A stretch of 36,232 nt of DNA from an uncultured Amaricoccus sp. (GCF_937891315.1 NZ_CALAGI010000126.1:1-36232), one strand, 5' to 3'. Positions 8,583 through 16,977 are shown, counted from the stretch's first letter. Numbers and translations are program-made. The notes: generated from the sequence alone by a model not told the origin.

Positions 8583-9140
8583 CTAGCGCCCCCCGGCCCG
8601 AAGGCCGGCGAGCGCGTGGTCGAGGTCGCGGTGCAGGGTCTCGCGTTCCTCGGGGCTGAGGAAGGCGCCGAGTTCGATCTCGCGGCCATTGCCCTCGAGC
8701 GTCAGGTATTTCTCGATCCGCGCGTCCTCGATCAGCCGCAGCTTCACCCAGAACGGATTGGCGTGCCAGCGCCGCGCCGCGCCGCCCGGCTCGCGCCGCT
8801 CGACGGTGATGAGGTCGGGCCAGAGCCGCAGCTCCTCGGTCAGCCGGCCGTCGGCGTAGTTGCGCCGGATTGCGACATAGAGCGCGAGCAGCGCCGCCGT
8901 CGAGAACGGGACGAGGCCAAGTCCCGCCCGGGTACCGAGGAGCGGCACGATCGGCAGCGCCAGCCCGACGGCGACCACTCCCATCACCCAGGCGAAGCCG
9001 CGCCGGCTGAGCGAGCGGTTCGGCCAGAGCGTCAGCGCCATCAGCGGCGGATCGCACCGCTGAAACGGATCGGGGGCCGGCGCTTCCGCGCCGACCCCCG
9101 CCGGTCCGAGTACGATCGTCGCGGAGCGACGTTCGCCCAT
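8583..9140 (-). CDS. DUF2244 domain-containing membrane protein
   Basis: A 185-residue protein with two transmembrane segments near residues 50-90 (AWVMGVVAVGLALPIVPLL and the following PFSTAALLALYVAI) after the family signature LTLWPNRSLSRRGF. The C-terminal half is soluble and contains FWVKLRL and ELGAFLSPEER, both typical of the family. Function is unknown. The start at 9140 overlaps the ctaD stop as TGATG, which argues for translational coupling and against the later ATG at 9041, which would also cut into the signature. A role near cytochrome oxidase is suggested only by this coupling. Confidence 0.88.
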   Translation of the reverse strand: MGERRSATIVLGPAGVGAEAPAPDPFQRCDPPLMALTLWPNRSLSRRGFAWVMGVVAVGLALPIVPLLGTRAGLGLVPFSTAALLALYVAIRRNYADGRLTEELRLWPDLITVERREPGGAARRWHANPFWVKLRLIEDARIEKYLTLEGNGREIELGAFLSPEERETLHRDLDHALAGLRAGGR

Positions 9141-10786
9141 CAATGGTGTCCGCGGTTGTGGTCCCACATGTCCGGCGTCGGCAGCGTCACGAAGGTATGT
9201 TCCGGCGGCGGGTTCGACAGCGTCCATTCCAGCGTCTGGTCCGGCTGCGGGCCCCAGTAGGCGGGCTCGGTCACCCGCTGGCCATGGCGCAGCGTGTAAT
9301 AGACGATGCCGAAGAAGAAGAGGAAGCTGAGGCCCGACAGGAACGCGCCCATCGAGGAGACGAAGTTCCACTGCGCGAATTGCTCGGGATAGTCGATATA
9401 GCGCCGGGGCATGCCCTGCCGCCCGAGGAAGTGCTGCGGGAAGAAGGTGAGGTTGGCGCCGAGGAACATCATCCAGAAATGCAGCTTGCCCGCCCATTCC
9501 GGATACTGCCGGCCCGACATCTTGCCGATCCAGTAGTAGATACCGGCGAAGATGCAGAAGACCGCGCCGAGGCTCATCACATAGTGGAAATGCGCCACCA
9601 CGTAGTAGGTGTCGTGATAGGCCCGGTCGATCGCCGCCTGGCTGAGCACGACACCGGTCACGCCGCCGACGGTGAAGAGGAAGAGAAAGCCCATGGCCCA
9701 GAGCATCGGCGTCTTGAACTCGATCGAGCCGCCCCACATGGTCGCGATCCAGCTGAAGATCTTGATGCCCGTCGGCACGGCGATGACCATCGTCGCCAGC
9801 ATGAAGTAGCTCTGCTGCGTGGTCGAGAGGCCGACGGTATACATGTGGTGCGCCCAGACCACGAAGCCGAGCGCGGCGATCGCGATCATGGCGAAGACCA
9901 TCGGCAGATAGCCGAAGATCGGCTTGCGCGAGAAGGTGGAGATCACGTGGCTGATGATGCCGAAGCCCGGCACGATGATGATATAGACCTCCGGATGCCC
10001 GAAGAACCACAGGATGTGCTGATAGAGGATCGGGTCGCCGCCGCCGTCCGGCGCGAAGAAGGTGGTGCCGAAGTTGCGGTCGGTCAGCAGCATGGTGATC
10101 GCGCCGGCGAGCACCGGCAGCGCCAGCAGGATCATGAAGGCGGTGACCACGACCGACCAGGGGAACAGCGGCACCTTGAACAGGGTCATGCCGGGCGCGC
10201 GCATGTTGAGAAAGGTGGTGATGACGTTGATCGAGCCGAGGATCGACGAGGCGCCGGAGAGATGCACGGCGAAGATCGCGAGATCGGTCGACATGCCCGC
10301 TTCATGGGTCGAAAGCGGCGGATAGAGCACCCAGCCGATGCCGGAGCCGTTCAACCCGTCGCCGCCGGGAGTGAACAGCGACAGCACCGCGAGCGAGGTT
10401 CCGGCGAAATACAGCCAGTAGCTGAGGTTGTTCATCCGCGGGAACGCCATGTCCGGCGCGCCGATCATCAGCGGCATGAAATAGTTGCCGAAGCCGCCGA
10501 ACAGCGCCGGGATCACCACGAAGAACATCATCAGGATGCCGTGGCCGGTGATCAGCACATTCCACAGATGCCCGTTCGGCACGCCGTCGATCAGCATGTA
10601 CTGCACGCCCGGCTCCATGAGCTCGAGCCGCATGTACATGGTGAAACCGACCGAGACGAGACCGACGATCGCGGCGGTGAAGAGATAGAGGATGCCGATA
10701 TCCTTGTGGTTCGTCGACATGAACCAGCGGGTGAAGAACCCCGGCTTCGCATGGTCCGCGTGGGCGTGGGCGGCGGCGTCTGCCAT
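9140..10786 (-). CDS. ctaD: Cytochrome c oxidase subunit I (aa3 type)
   Basis: Catalytic subunit of 548 residues with about 12 transmembrane helices, holding haem a, haem a3 and CuB and reducing O2 to water while pumping protons. Diagnostic parts: GHPEVY near residue 262 with the CuB His and the cross-linked Tyr, the His-His pair in AHHMYTVG near 312 that also binds CuB, and HFHYVMS near 400 for the two haem iron ligands. The N-terminus is His-rich (AAAHAHADHAKPGF), as seen in Rhodobacter and Paracoccus CtaD. Start supported by AGGAGG 8 nt upstream. Subunits II and III are not in the window, so this copy stands apart from the ctaC-ctaB-ctaG-ctaE cluster. Confidence 0.97.
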   Translation of the reverse strand: MADAAAHAHADHAKPGFFTRWFMSTNHKDIGILYLFTAAIVGLVSVGFTMYMRLELMEPGVQYMLIDGVPNGHLWNVLITGHGILMMFFVVIPALFGGFGNYFMPLMIGAPDMAFPRMNNLSYWLYFAGTSLAVLSLFTPGGDGLNGSGIGWVLYPPLSTHEAGMSTDLAIFAVHLSGASSILGSINVITTFLNMRAPGMTLFKVPLFPWSVVVTAFMILLALPVLAGAITMLLTDRNFGTTFFAPDGGGDPILYQHILWFFGHPEVYIIIVPGFGIISHVISTFSRKPIFGYLPMVFAMIAIAALGFVVWAHHMYTVGLSTTQQSYFMLATMVIAVPTGIKIFSWIATMWGGSIEFKTPMLWAMGFLFLFTVGGVTGVVLSQAAIDRAYHDTYYVVAHFHYVMSLGAVFCIFAGIYYWIGKMSGRQYPEWAGKLHFWMMFLGANLTFFPQHFLGRQGMPRRYIDYPEQFAQWNFVSSMGAFLSGLSFLFFFGIVYYTLRHGQRVTEPAYWGPQPDQTLEWTLSNPPPEHTFVTLPTPDMWDHNRGHH

Positions 10787-11017
10787 GTGATCCCTCCTGA
10801 CAGCCTGGCTGACCGATTCCGCTCGCGGTTCCCGGCCTTATCCCGATTGTCTACTAGGCCGGCGGGAACGCCTCAAGAGCAGATAGGTCGCAGCGCGAAA
10901 CCGGATTGTCCGGGGCGGCGGAATGCCTTGGCCCGCCTTACTGACCGCGCGGCGTCGTGAACGACGCCCGCCGACCCGCGCTTGACCGTTCCGGTCCCGC
11001 GCGGGAAAAGGCCCATC

Positions 11018-11509
11018 ATGTCCGACGCGCCCTTTCCCGGCCCGCCTCGTCCCGGGCTCCCGCCGGAGCAGCTTCTCCCGGGCCAGCGGCTGGCGCGCGG
11101 TGTCTGCCGGCATCTGCGCGGCCTCGATTTCGCGCCGCTGGTCGAGTTCGCGCCGAACCCCGCGCTGCGGGTGGATGTGATGGCGCTCGGACCCCGGGGC
11201 GAGATCTGGATCGTGGAATGCAAGTCGAGCCGGGTGGACTATGTCTCGGACCAGAAATGGAGCGGATATCTCGAATGGTGTGACCGGTTCTTCTGGGCGG
11301 TGGATCTCGCCTTTCCGGTGGAGATCCTGCCCGAAGGGAGCGGCCTGATCCTCGCCGACGCCTACGATGCCGAGATCCAGCGCTGGCCGGGGACCAGGCC
11401 GCTGCCCGGCGCCCGGCGCCGCGCGCTGACCCAGCGTTTCGCGCGGGTCGCGGCGAGCCGGTTGGGGCAGTTCCTCGACCCGGATCCCGCGCGGGCCGAG
11501 TTGAGCTGA
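11018..11509 (+). CDS. mmcB: MmcB family DNA repair protein (PD-(D/E)xK nuclease type)
   Basis: A 163-residue protein with the PD-(D/E)xK nuclease core: Asp53 in RVDVMAL and the E67-C-K69 motif in IWIVECKSS, followed by VDYVSDQKW. MmcB of Caulobacter is linked to resistance against mitomycin C damage, so a role in DNA interstrand or bulky lesion repair is expected; nuclease activity is inferred from the motif. The ATG at 11018 has GGGAAAAGG upstream; a TTG at 10982 in frame is less likely. It is followed after 4 bp by pdeM, suggesting a two-gene repair operon. I see no consensus GTTC-N7-GTTC LexA box in front of it. Confidence 0.9.
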   Translation: MSDAPFPGPPRPGLPPEQLLPGQRLARGVCRHLRGLDFAPLVEFAPNPALRVDVMALGPRGEIWIVECKSSRVDYVSDQKWSGYLEWCDRFFWAVDLAFPVEILPEGSGLILADAYDAEIQRWPGTRPLPGARRRALTQRFARVAASRLGQFLDPDPARAELS

Positions 11510-11513
11510 CGCC

Positions 11514-12194
11514 ATGAGCGACTGCCAGAACATCATGCTCGCCGGGGTGGCGCTGGTCGCCGATGGCAGCGGCGCGCTCTGGTGGCCGGAGGCGCGGCTG
11601 CTCTGCGTCGCCGACCTGCATTTCGGCAAGTCGGAACGGCTGGCGCGGCGGGGTGGCCCCCTGCTGCCGCCCTACGAGACCCGCGAGACGCTGGACCGGC
11701 TCGCGGCCGCGATCCGCCGCTACGCGCCCGCGACCGTGGTTTGCCTCGGGGACAGCTTCGACGACGACGCGGCGGTGCTCGACCCCGGCGACACGGCGCG
11801 GCTCGGCGCGCTGGCCGCCGGGCGGGACTGGGTCTGGATCGCCGGCAACCATGATCCCCGGCCAAGGGCGCTGGCCGGGAGCTGGTGCGACGAGTTGCGC
11901 CGCGACCCGCTCACTTTCCGCCACGAGGCCCGACCGGACGCCGAGACGGGCGAGGTGAGCGGGCATTATCACCCGAAGATCCGGGTCGCCCTGAAGGGCG
12001 CGCGCTTGTCGCGGCCCTGCTTTCTGCTTGATGCCCGGCGCCTGATCCTGCCCGCCTTCGGCGCCTTCACCGGCGGTCTTGACGCCCGCGCGCCCGCGCT
12101 CCGCGCCTTGCTGCGATGTCCCGCCCAGGCGATCCTGACCGGGTCGCCCTGCGTTCGCCTGCCCCTGACCGGCGCGCTGGCGGGCGCGTCCTGA
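11514..12194 (+). CDS. pdeM: Ligase-associated DNA damage response endonuclease PdeM
   Basis: Calcineurin-like metallophosphoesterase of 226 residues. The phosphoesterase motifs appear in order: ADLHFGK (Asp34, His36), CLGDSFDDD, IAGNHD and VSGHYHPK. Such PdeM proteins usually occur with an ATP-dependent DNA ligase, an Lhr-type helicase and an SNM1-type exonuclease in the bacterial ligase-associated repair cluster. None of those partners is here. Instead it is 4 bp behind mmcB, which suggests the two are co-expressed for DNA processing. The start ATG at 11514 follows the mmcB stop directly; an internal ATG seven codons later is an alternative. The stop is 3 bp from the convergent NTF2-like gene. 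Confidence 0.9.
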   Translation: MSDCQNIMLAGVALVADGSGALWWPEARLLCVADLHFGKSERLARRGGPLLPPYETRETLDRLAAAIRRYAPATVVCLGDSFDDDAAVLDPGDTARLGALAAGRDWVWIAGNHDPRPRALAGSWCDELRRDPLTFRHEARPDAETGEVSGHYHPKIRVALKGARLSRPCFLLDARRLILPAFGAFTGGLDARAPALRALLRCPAQAILTGSPCVRLPLTGALAGAS

Positions 12195-12197
12195 GGG

Positions 12198-12680
12198 TCA
12201 GTCGCCTCGCGCGATCGCGGCGACCCTCTCCAGCGGAAGCGCGCGGACCATCGGATCGGCGTGGCGGTGGACCAACTCCCAGTCGGCGCCGTCCCGGCGA
12301 TAGACCTGCGTCACGCGGAGCGACCAGTCCTGCGACGGCAGGCCATGGACCTCGATCCGCTGGCGCTCGACGAAGGCGAGGACGATGAGATCCTCGGATG
12401 CGTAGGCCTCCATGCCTTCGAGACGGGCGTCGCCGTTGCGATAGAGGCGCGACAGACGCGCCAGATAGTCCGGTCCGGAGTCGAAACCGCGGACGGTCGG
12501 TCCACCGAACGGCGCCATGAGGGTGACGTCATCGGCCGGACGGGCAAGTTCGTACCACTGCCGCGCCTCGCCGGTGTTGAAGGCGAGCGTCATCGCCTCG
12601 GTACGCCGTATCATTTCTTCGAGCGTTGGCGCCCCGGACCGGGGGGCGGCCGCGGGCGCGGCCTGTCGCTGATCGAACAT
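12198..12680 (-). CDS. NTF2-like / SnoaL-type protein
   Basis: A 160-residue protein with an alpha+beta cone (NTF2-like) pattern: two N-terminal helices (LEEMIRRTEAMTLAFNTGE and ARQWYELA), DDVTLMAPFGG, then alternating strands ending in ELVHRHADPM. This C-terminal strand with WELVHRH is typical of the DUF4440/SnoaL/ketosteroid isomerase-like group, which includes small-molecule isomerases, dehydratases and stress proteins. The specific activity cannot be told. Start at 12680 has AGAGGAT upstream, better than the in-frame ATG at 12701. It is divergent from the LysR regulator with 123 bp between the start codons, so that regulator probably controls it. Confidence 0.82.
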   Translation of the reverse strand: MFDQRQAAPAAAPRSGAPTLEEMIRRTEAMTLAFNTGEARQWYELARPADDVTLMAPFGGPTVRGFDSGPDYLARLSRLYRNGDARLEGMEAYASEDLIVLAFVERQRIEVHGLPSQDWSLRVTQVYRRDGADWELVHRHADPMVRALPLERVAAIARGD

Positions 12681-12784
12681 GAGATCCTCTTGATGCTTCA
12701 AATGACATTGCTCGGGAAAATTCCGATCCCGACCGAGCCGCGCGGGACGAAACGGGATTTCTCACTTTCGACAAGATGAATCCA

Positions 12785-12799
12785 GTGATATGATTTCAC
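12785..12799. promoter_or_regulatory. Possible LysR box (T-N11-A inverted repeat)
   Basis: GTGA-N7-TCAC forms an inverted repeat containing T-N11-A, the core pattern of LysR-type operators. It lies in the divergent region, only 4 bp ahead of the LysR-type gene's ATG, which would suit autoregulation. The arms are short (4 bp), so chance occurrence is possible. Confidence 0.35.
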
Positions 12800-12803
12800 G
12801 AAT

Positions 12804-13781
12804 ATGCTGCATCAGATCGATCTTTCCCGCGCGGACCTCAATCTGCTCGTGCTGTTCGAGATCGTCATGGAGGAACGCCATGTCGGCCGGGCGGCGCGGC
12901 GGCTGAACCTGTCGCCGTCGGCGGTCAGCCATGGGCTTGGCCGGCTGCGCGTCCTGCTGGGCGATCCCTTGTTTCTGCGGATGCCGCGCGGGGTGGTGCC
13001 GACCGACCGCGCGCGCGATCTGGCGGGACCGATCGCCGAGGTGCTCGCCCGGGTTCGCGGCGTCCTGGCCAGCGCGACGCCGTTCGACCCGACGCGCTCC
13101 ACGCGACGCTTCGTCATCGGCGCCCCGGACGGCGCCTCGGCCACGTTTCTCGGCGCGCTGCTCGATCGGCTCGCAGCGGACGCGCCGGGCGTTGCGATCA
13201 GCGTCCCGCAACTCCTGCCGCGCGGGGGCGATGTCTCGGTCGCCCTCGCCTGGAGCGACGCGCTGGCCGATCTCGATGCGCGGGCGCTGGATATCGCGAT
13301 CATTCCCCACGACGATTTCCCGGCCCGCTTCGCGCGCCGATCGCTCTATACGGAGGATTTCGTGATCGCCGCGCGCGCCGGCCATCCGTTCCTGCGCGAG
13401 CCGAGCCTCGACGCCTATCGCGCCGCGCGGCATCTCGTCGTCTCGCAGAGCGGCGATCCGCGCGGGTTCGTCGATGACGCGCTCGCCGATCAGAGCGCGG
13501 CGCGCCTGGTCGCGCTGACCGTGCCGAACTTCCTGTTCGCGCTCGCGGAACTGGCCGATAGCGACCTGATCTCGGCCTTGCCCCGGCGCTTCGCCGCGAT
13601 GCATGGACCGCGATTCAGCGTCGCCCATGTCGAGCCGCCGATCGCGCTCCCCCGGTTCGATATGAGCCTGGTGACGCCTCGCCCGGCCTTGATGGACGCG
13701 GGCCTCGCGTGGATGGCCGGTCTCGTCGAGGCCGCCTGCCGATCTCACGCGGTCAGGTCGCGCGGCTCCTCCAGTGCGTGA
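12804..13781 (+). CDS. LysR family transcriptional regulator
   Basis: A 325-residue regulator. The winged HTH is at residues ~8-65 (LNLLVLFEIVMEERHVGRAARRL, then LSPSAVSHGLGRLR and LFLRMPRGVVPT), close to the NodD/NocR-like subgroup. Residues ~95-310 are the periplasmic-binding-like effector domain. No strong Shine-Dalgarno precedes the ATG at 12804. The divergent NTF2-like gene is the likely target. Its last 37 bp overlap the end of folD on the opposite strand, an unusual tail-to-tail overlap; the last residues (RSHAVRSRGSSSA) lie inside that overlap and look low-complexity, so the C-terminus may have extended by loss of an earlier stop. Confidence 0.92.
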   Translation: MLHQIDLSRADLNLLVLFEIVMEERHVGRAARRLNLSPSAVSHGLGRLRVLLGDPLFLRMPRGVVPTDRARDLAGPIAEVLARVRGVLASATPFDPTRSTRRFVIGAPDGASATFLGALLDRLAADAPGVAISVPQLLPRGGDVSVALAWSDALADLDARALDIAIIPHDDFPARFARRSLYTEDFVIAARAGHPFLREPSLDAYRAARHLVVSQSGDPRGFVDDALADQSAARLVALTVPNFLFALAELADSDLISALPRRFAAMHGPRFSVAHVEPPIALPRFDMSLVTPRPALMDAGLAWMAGLVEAACRSHAVRSRGSSSA

Positions 13782-14665
13782 AGCCGGCAGCAGGCGGTGA
13801 CGGTATTGGCCAGCAGGCAGGCGATGGTCATCGGACCGACGCCGCCCGGGACCGGCGTGATCGCCCCCGCGACACCCAGAACACCCTCGAAATCCACGTC
13901 GCCGACGAGGCGCGGCTTGCCGTCGGGGCCTTCGATCCGGTTGATTCCGACGTCTATCACCGTGGCGCCCGGCTTGATCCAGTCGGCCCCGACCATCCGC
14001 GGTCGCCCCACCGCGGCCACCAGGATGTCGGCCCGCGCGCAGATCGCCGCGATGTCGCGGGTCCGCGAATGGGCGATCGTGACCGTGCAGCTCTCGCGCA
14101 GCAGCAGTTGTGCCATGGGCTTGCCGACAATATTCGACCGCCCCACCACCACCGCGTCGAGGCCCGAGAGATCGCCAAGACGGTCGCGCAGCAGCATCAG
14201 CGCGCCGAGCGGGGTGCAGGGCACCATCGCATTCTGCCCGGTCGCCAGCCGCCCGACATTGGAGATATGGAACCCGTCCACGTCCTTGGCGGGGTCGATC
14301 GCATTGATCACAAGGGCCGCGTCGAGATGCGGCGGCAGCGGCAGTTGCACCAGGATGCCGTGGATCGCCGCATCGCGGTTCAGCATGTCGATCAACGCCA
14401 GCAGATCGGCCTGGCGCGTCGTCGATTCCAGCCGGTGCTGGACCGAATGCATGCCCGCCTCGACCGTCTGGCGGCCCTTGTTGCGCACATAGATCTGGCT
14501 CGCCGGATCCTCGCCCACCAGTACGACGGCGAGCCCCGGGACGACCCCGCCCGCCTTGATCCGCGCCACTTCCTCGGCGACCCGGCCCCGGATCCGCGCG
14601 GCGAAGGCCTTGCCGTCGATGATCTCGGTCCCGGTCGCCGTCTCCGGTTTCGCGCCCGTCGTCAT
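13745..14665 (-). CDS. folD: Bifunctional methylenetetrahydrofolate dehydrogenase / methenyltetrahydrofolate cyclohydrolase
   Basis: A 306-residue cytosolic enzyme that interconverts 5,10-methylene-THF, 5,10-methenyl-THF and 10-formyl-THF using NADP. Signatures: SQIYVRNKGR with the catalytic Tyr and Lys, ILVQLPLP, the PAKDVDGFH motif and the Rossmann-region GRSNIVGKPMA, then PVPGGVGPMT at the end. Start at 14665 gives an ATGA overlap with the chorismate mutase gene upstream; an open extension to 14734 lies within that gene. With fhs two genes upstream it forms a one-carbon unit. Confidence 0.96.
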   Translation of the reverse strand: MTTGAKPETATGTEIIDGKAFAARIRGRVAEEVARIKAGGVVPGLAVVLVGEDPASQIYVRNKGRQTVEAGMHSVQHRLESTTRQADLLALIDMLNRDAAIHGILVQLPLPPHLDAALVINAIDPAKDVDGFHISNVGRLATGQNAMVPCTPLGALMLLRDRLGDLSGLDAVVVGRSNIVGKPMAQLLLRESCTVTIAHSRTRDIAAICARADILVAAVGRPRMVGADWIKPGATVIDVGINRIEGPDGKPRLVGDVDFEGVLGVAGAITPVPGGVGPMTIACLLANTVTACCRLHALEEPRDLTA

Positions 14666-14973
14666 GGGTCTTTTCCTTCCGCCGAAAGGGCGCGCTCCTC
14701 CAGCGCGATCGACCAGTCGATCAGGCGCCGCCACAGCGCTTCCACCAGCGCCGGGTCGAGATCGCGCGCCGCCGCCTCGGCGCGGACCCGCGCCACGACC
14801 TCTTCCACCCGCTCCCCGATCCGCGCCGGCAGTCCGGCGGCGCGCTTGATTTCGGCGGCGCGGGCGATGTAGCCGCGGCGCGCGTCGAGCAGGCCGACGA
14901 TCTCGGCGTCGAGCCGGTCGATCTCGGCGCGCAGTTCGGCCATGTCGGCGCAGGAGGCGGGTTCGCGTCGCAT
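14662..14973 (-). CDS. Chorismate mutase (AroQ, monofunctional)
   Basis: A 103-residue all-helical AroQ-class enzyme converting chorismate to prephenate, the branch to Phe and Tyr. The helical pattern RAEIDRLDAEIVGLLDARR with RAAEIKR and the later ALWRRLIDWSIALEE match the AroQ core, including Arg and Lys substrate contacts. Start at ATG 14973; a GTG two codons earlier and ATG 14943 are alternatives, but family members carry a short Cys-containing leader like the one retained here. It sits between fhs and folD and overlaps folD by ATGA. The metabolic reason for sharing an operon with one-carbon genes is not clear. Confidence 0.92.
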   Translation of the reverse strand: MRREPASCADMAELRAEIDRLDAEIVGLLDARRGYIARAAEIKRAAGLPARIGERVEEVVARVRAEAAARDLDPALVEALWRRLIDWSIALEERALSAEGKDP

Positions 14974-15023
14974 GACCACGGCCTATCCCGCGCGGTCCGG
15001 GGATGCAATCCGGCCGCCATGCG

Positions 15024-16742
15024 TCAGAACAGCCCTTCGACCTCGCCGAGCGGCCCGATGCGGATGGTTTCGGCCGCCGGAGTGCGCGGCAGGCCGGGCA
15101 TAGTCATGATCTCGCCGCAGATCGCGACCACGAAGCCCGCGCCGGCCGCCAGCCGCACCTCGCGGATCGGCACGGAGAAGCCGGTCGGCGCGCCGCGCCG
15201 GGTCGGGTCGGTGGTGAAGGAATATTGCGTCTTGGCCATGCAGACCGGCAGGTGGCCGAAGCCCGCCTCCTCCCAGGCGCGGAGCTGTTCGCGCACGCGA
15301 TCATCCGCAACCACCCCGTCGGCGCGGTAGATGCGCTTGGCGATCGTCTCGATCTTTTCCAGCAGCGGCATCTCGTCGGGATAGAGATAGTCGAATTGCG
15401 AGACGCCGGCGTCCGCGATCTCGGCCACCTTGCGCGCGAGTTCGAGGATGCCGTCCGACCCCTCGGCCCAGTGCCGGCAAAGGATGGCTTCCGAGCCGTG
15501 ACCGGCAACGAAGGCTTTCACCGCCTCGATCTCCGCCTTGGTGTCGGTGGCGAAATGGTTGATCGCCACCACCGCCGGCACGCCGAAGCTCTTCACATTG
15601 GAGAGGTGGCGGCCGAGATTGGCGCAGCCGTGCCGGACGGCGGCCACGTCCTCACGACCCAGCGCCTCCTTGGCGACGCCGCCGTTCATCTTGAGCGCGC
15701 GGACCGTCGCGACGATCACCACCGCGTCGGGCCGCAGGCCGGCCTTGCGGCATTTGATGTTCATGAATTTCTCGGCGCCGAGATCGGCGCCGAAGCCCGC
15801 CTCGGTCACCACGAAATCGGCCAGTTTCAGCGCGGTCCGCGTGGCTATCACCGAATTGCAGCCATGGGCGATGTTGGCGAAGGGGCCCCCGTGCACGAAG
15901 GCGGAGTTGTTCTCCAGCGTCTGCACCAGGTTCGGCTGCATCGCCTGGGCGAGCAGCACGGTCATCGCCCCATCGGCCTTGACGTCACGCGCGGTCACCG
16001 GCCGCCTGTCGCGCGTGTAGGCCACGACGATATCGCCGAGCCGCTGTTCGAGATCGCCGAGGTCGCGGGCGAGACAGAGGATCGCCATCACCTCGGAGGC
16101 GACGGTGATGTCGAAGCCGCTCTGCCGGGGATAGCCGTTCGAGACGCCGCCAAGCGACAGAACCACGTCGCGCAAGGCACGGTCGTTCATGTCCATCACC
16201 CGGCGCCAGGTGACACGGCGCGAGTCGATGTCGAGATCGTTGCCCCAGTAGATATGATTGTCGATCATCGCGGCCAGCAGGTTGTGGGCACTGGTGATCG
16301 CGTGGAAATCGCCGGTGAAATGCAGGTTCATCTCCTCCATGGGGATGACCTGCGCGTAGCCGCCGCCGGCCGCGCCGCCTTTCATGCCGAAACAGGGGCC
16401 GAGCGAGGCCTCGCGGATACAGATCGCGGCGGCCCGGCCGATGGCGTTCAGCCCGTCGCCGAGACCGACCGTGGTCGTGGTCTTGCCCTCGCCCGCCGCG
16501 GTCGGGTTGATCGAGGTGACGAGAATCAGCTTGCCGTCCGGCCGGCCCTCGAGCCCGGCGATGAACTCGGCCGAGACCTTGGCCTTGTCATGGCCATAGG
16601 GCAGCAGATCCTCGGGCGGGATGCCGAGCCGCGCGCCGATCGCCTGGATCGGCAGCTTGCGCGCGGCGCGGGCGATCTCGATATCGGTCCGGGGGGCCAT
16701 CGGCTCTTCGGAGGCGATTTCGATGTCGAGTTTGTGGATCAT
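15024..16742 (-). CDS. fhs: Formate--tetrahydrofolate ligase
   Basis: A 572-residue ATP-dependent enzyme that condenses formate and THF to 10-formyl-THF. The nucleotide-binding loop is PTAAGEGKTTTTVGLGD near residue 77, close to the canonical PTPAGEGKTTTTVGL with one Ala for Pro. Other family segments: GGAAGGGYAQVIPMEEMNLHFTGD (shortened: GGYAQV, MNLHFTGD), GPFANIAHGCNS and TEAGFGADLGAEKF. Length is slightly over the usual ~557. ATG at 16742 is preferred because GAGG stands 6 nt upstream; ATG at 16748 abuts it. With folD it can feed formate carbon into the folate pool; chorismate mutase follows 50 bp downstream. Confidence 0.96.
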   Translation of the reverse strand: MIHKLDIEIASEEPMAPRTDIEIARAARKLPIQAIGARLGIPPEDLLPYGHDKAKVSAEFIAGLEGRPDGKLILVTSINPTAAGEGKTTTTVGLGDGLNAIGRAAAICIREASLGPCFGMKGGAAGGGYAQVIPMEEMNLHFTGDFHAITSAHNLLAAMIDNHIYWGNDLDIDSRRVTWRRVMDMNDRALRDVVLSLGGVSNGYPRQSGFDITVASEVMAILCLARDLGDLEQRLGDIVVAYTRDRRPVTARDVKADGAMTVLLAQAMQPNLVQTLENNSAFVHGGPFANIAHGCNSVIATRTALKLADFVVTEAGFGADLGAEKFMNIKCRKAGLRPDAVVIVATVRALKMNGGVAKEALGREDVAAVRHGCANLGRHLSNVKSFGVPAVVAINHFATDTKAEIEAVKAFVAGHGSEAILCRHWAEGSDGILELARKVAEIADAGVSQFDYLYPDEMPLLEKIETIAKRIYRADGVVADDRVREQLRAWEEAGFGHLPVCMAKTQYSFTTDPTRRGAPTGFSVPIREVRLAAGAGFVVAICGEIMTMPGLPRTPAAETIRIGPLGEVEGLF

Positions 16743-16977
16743 CTGCATCCTCGGCGCGTACGGGGCGGGTCCCCGCGAGACCGGCCGACAATAGCCGGGC
16801 GCGACCCGCTGCGCGACGGGCAATAGGTGCTATTGCCCGGAGGTTGTTCGGAAATTCGGCGGCGGAGGTCCGACGAGGGATTCTTGTGCCTCCGTGGCCG
16901 ACGCACCGGGGGCGCCAAAAGGCCCGCCGGACCGACCCGTCGGGGTTTTCGAACGGACTCCGAGGTCCGGGACCGCT

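Noticed and set aside
9143..10960. 605-codon open frame on the plus strand antisense to ctaD
   Set aside because: His/Arg/Asp/Glu-rich shadow of a clear CtaD gene; no motif, no ribosome site.
10787..11017. SOS box for mmcB
   Set aside because: No GTTC-N7-GTTC or GAAC-N7-GAAC within one mismatch that is sensibly placed; isolated GTTC occurrences only.
15003..16826. 607-codon plus-strand frame opposite fhs
   Set aside because: Composition is a GC-rich antisense shadow; fhs on the other strand has unmistakable motifs.
16932..16950. Small hairpin followed by TTTT on the plus strand between fhs and ybgC
   Set aside because: The stem is only 4-5 bp and both flanking genes are on the minus strand, so no transcript would use it.
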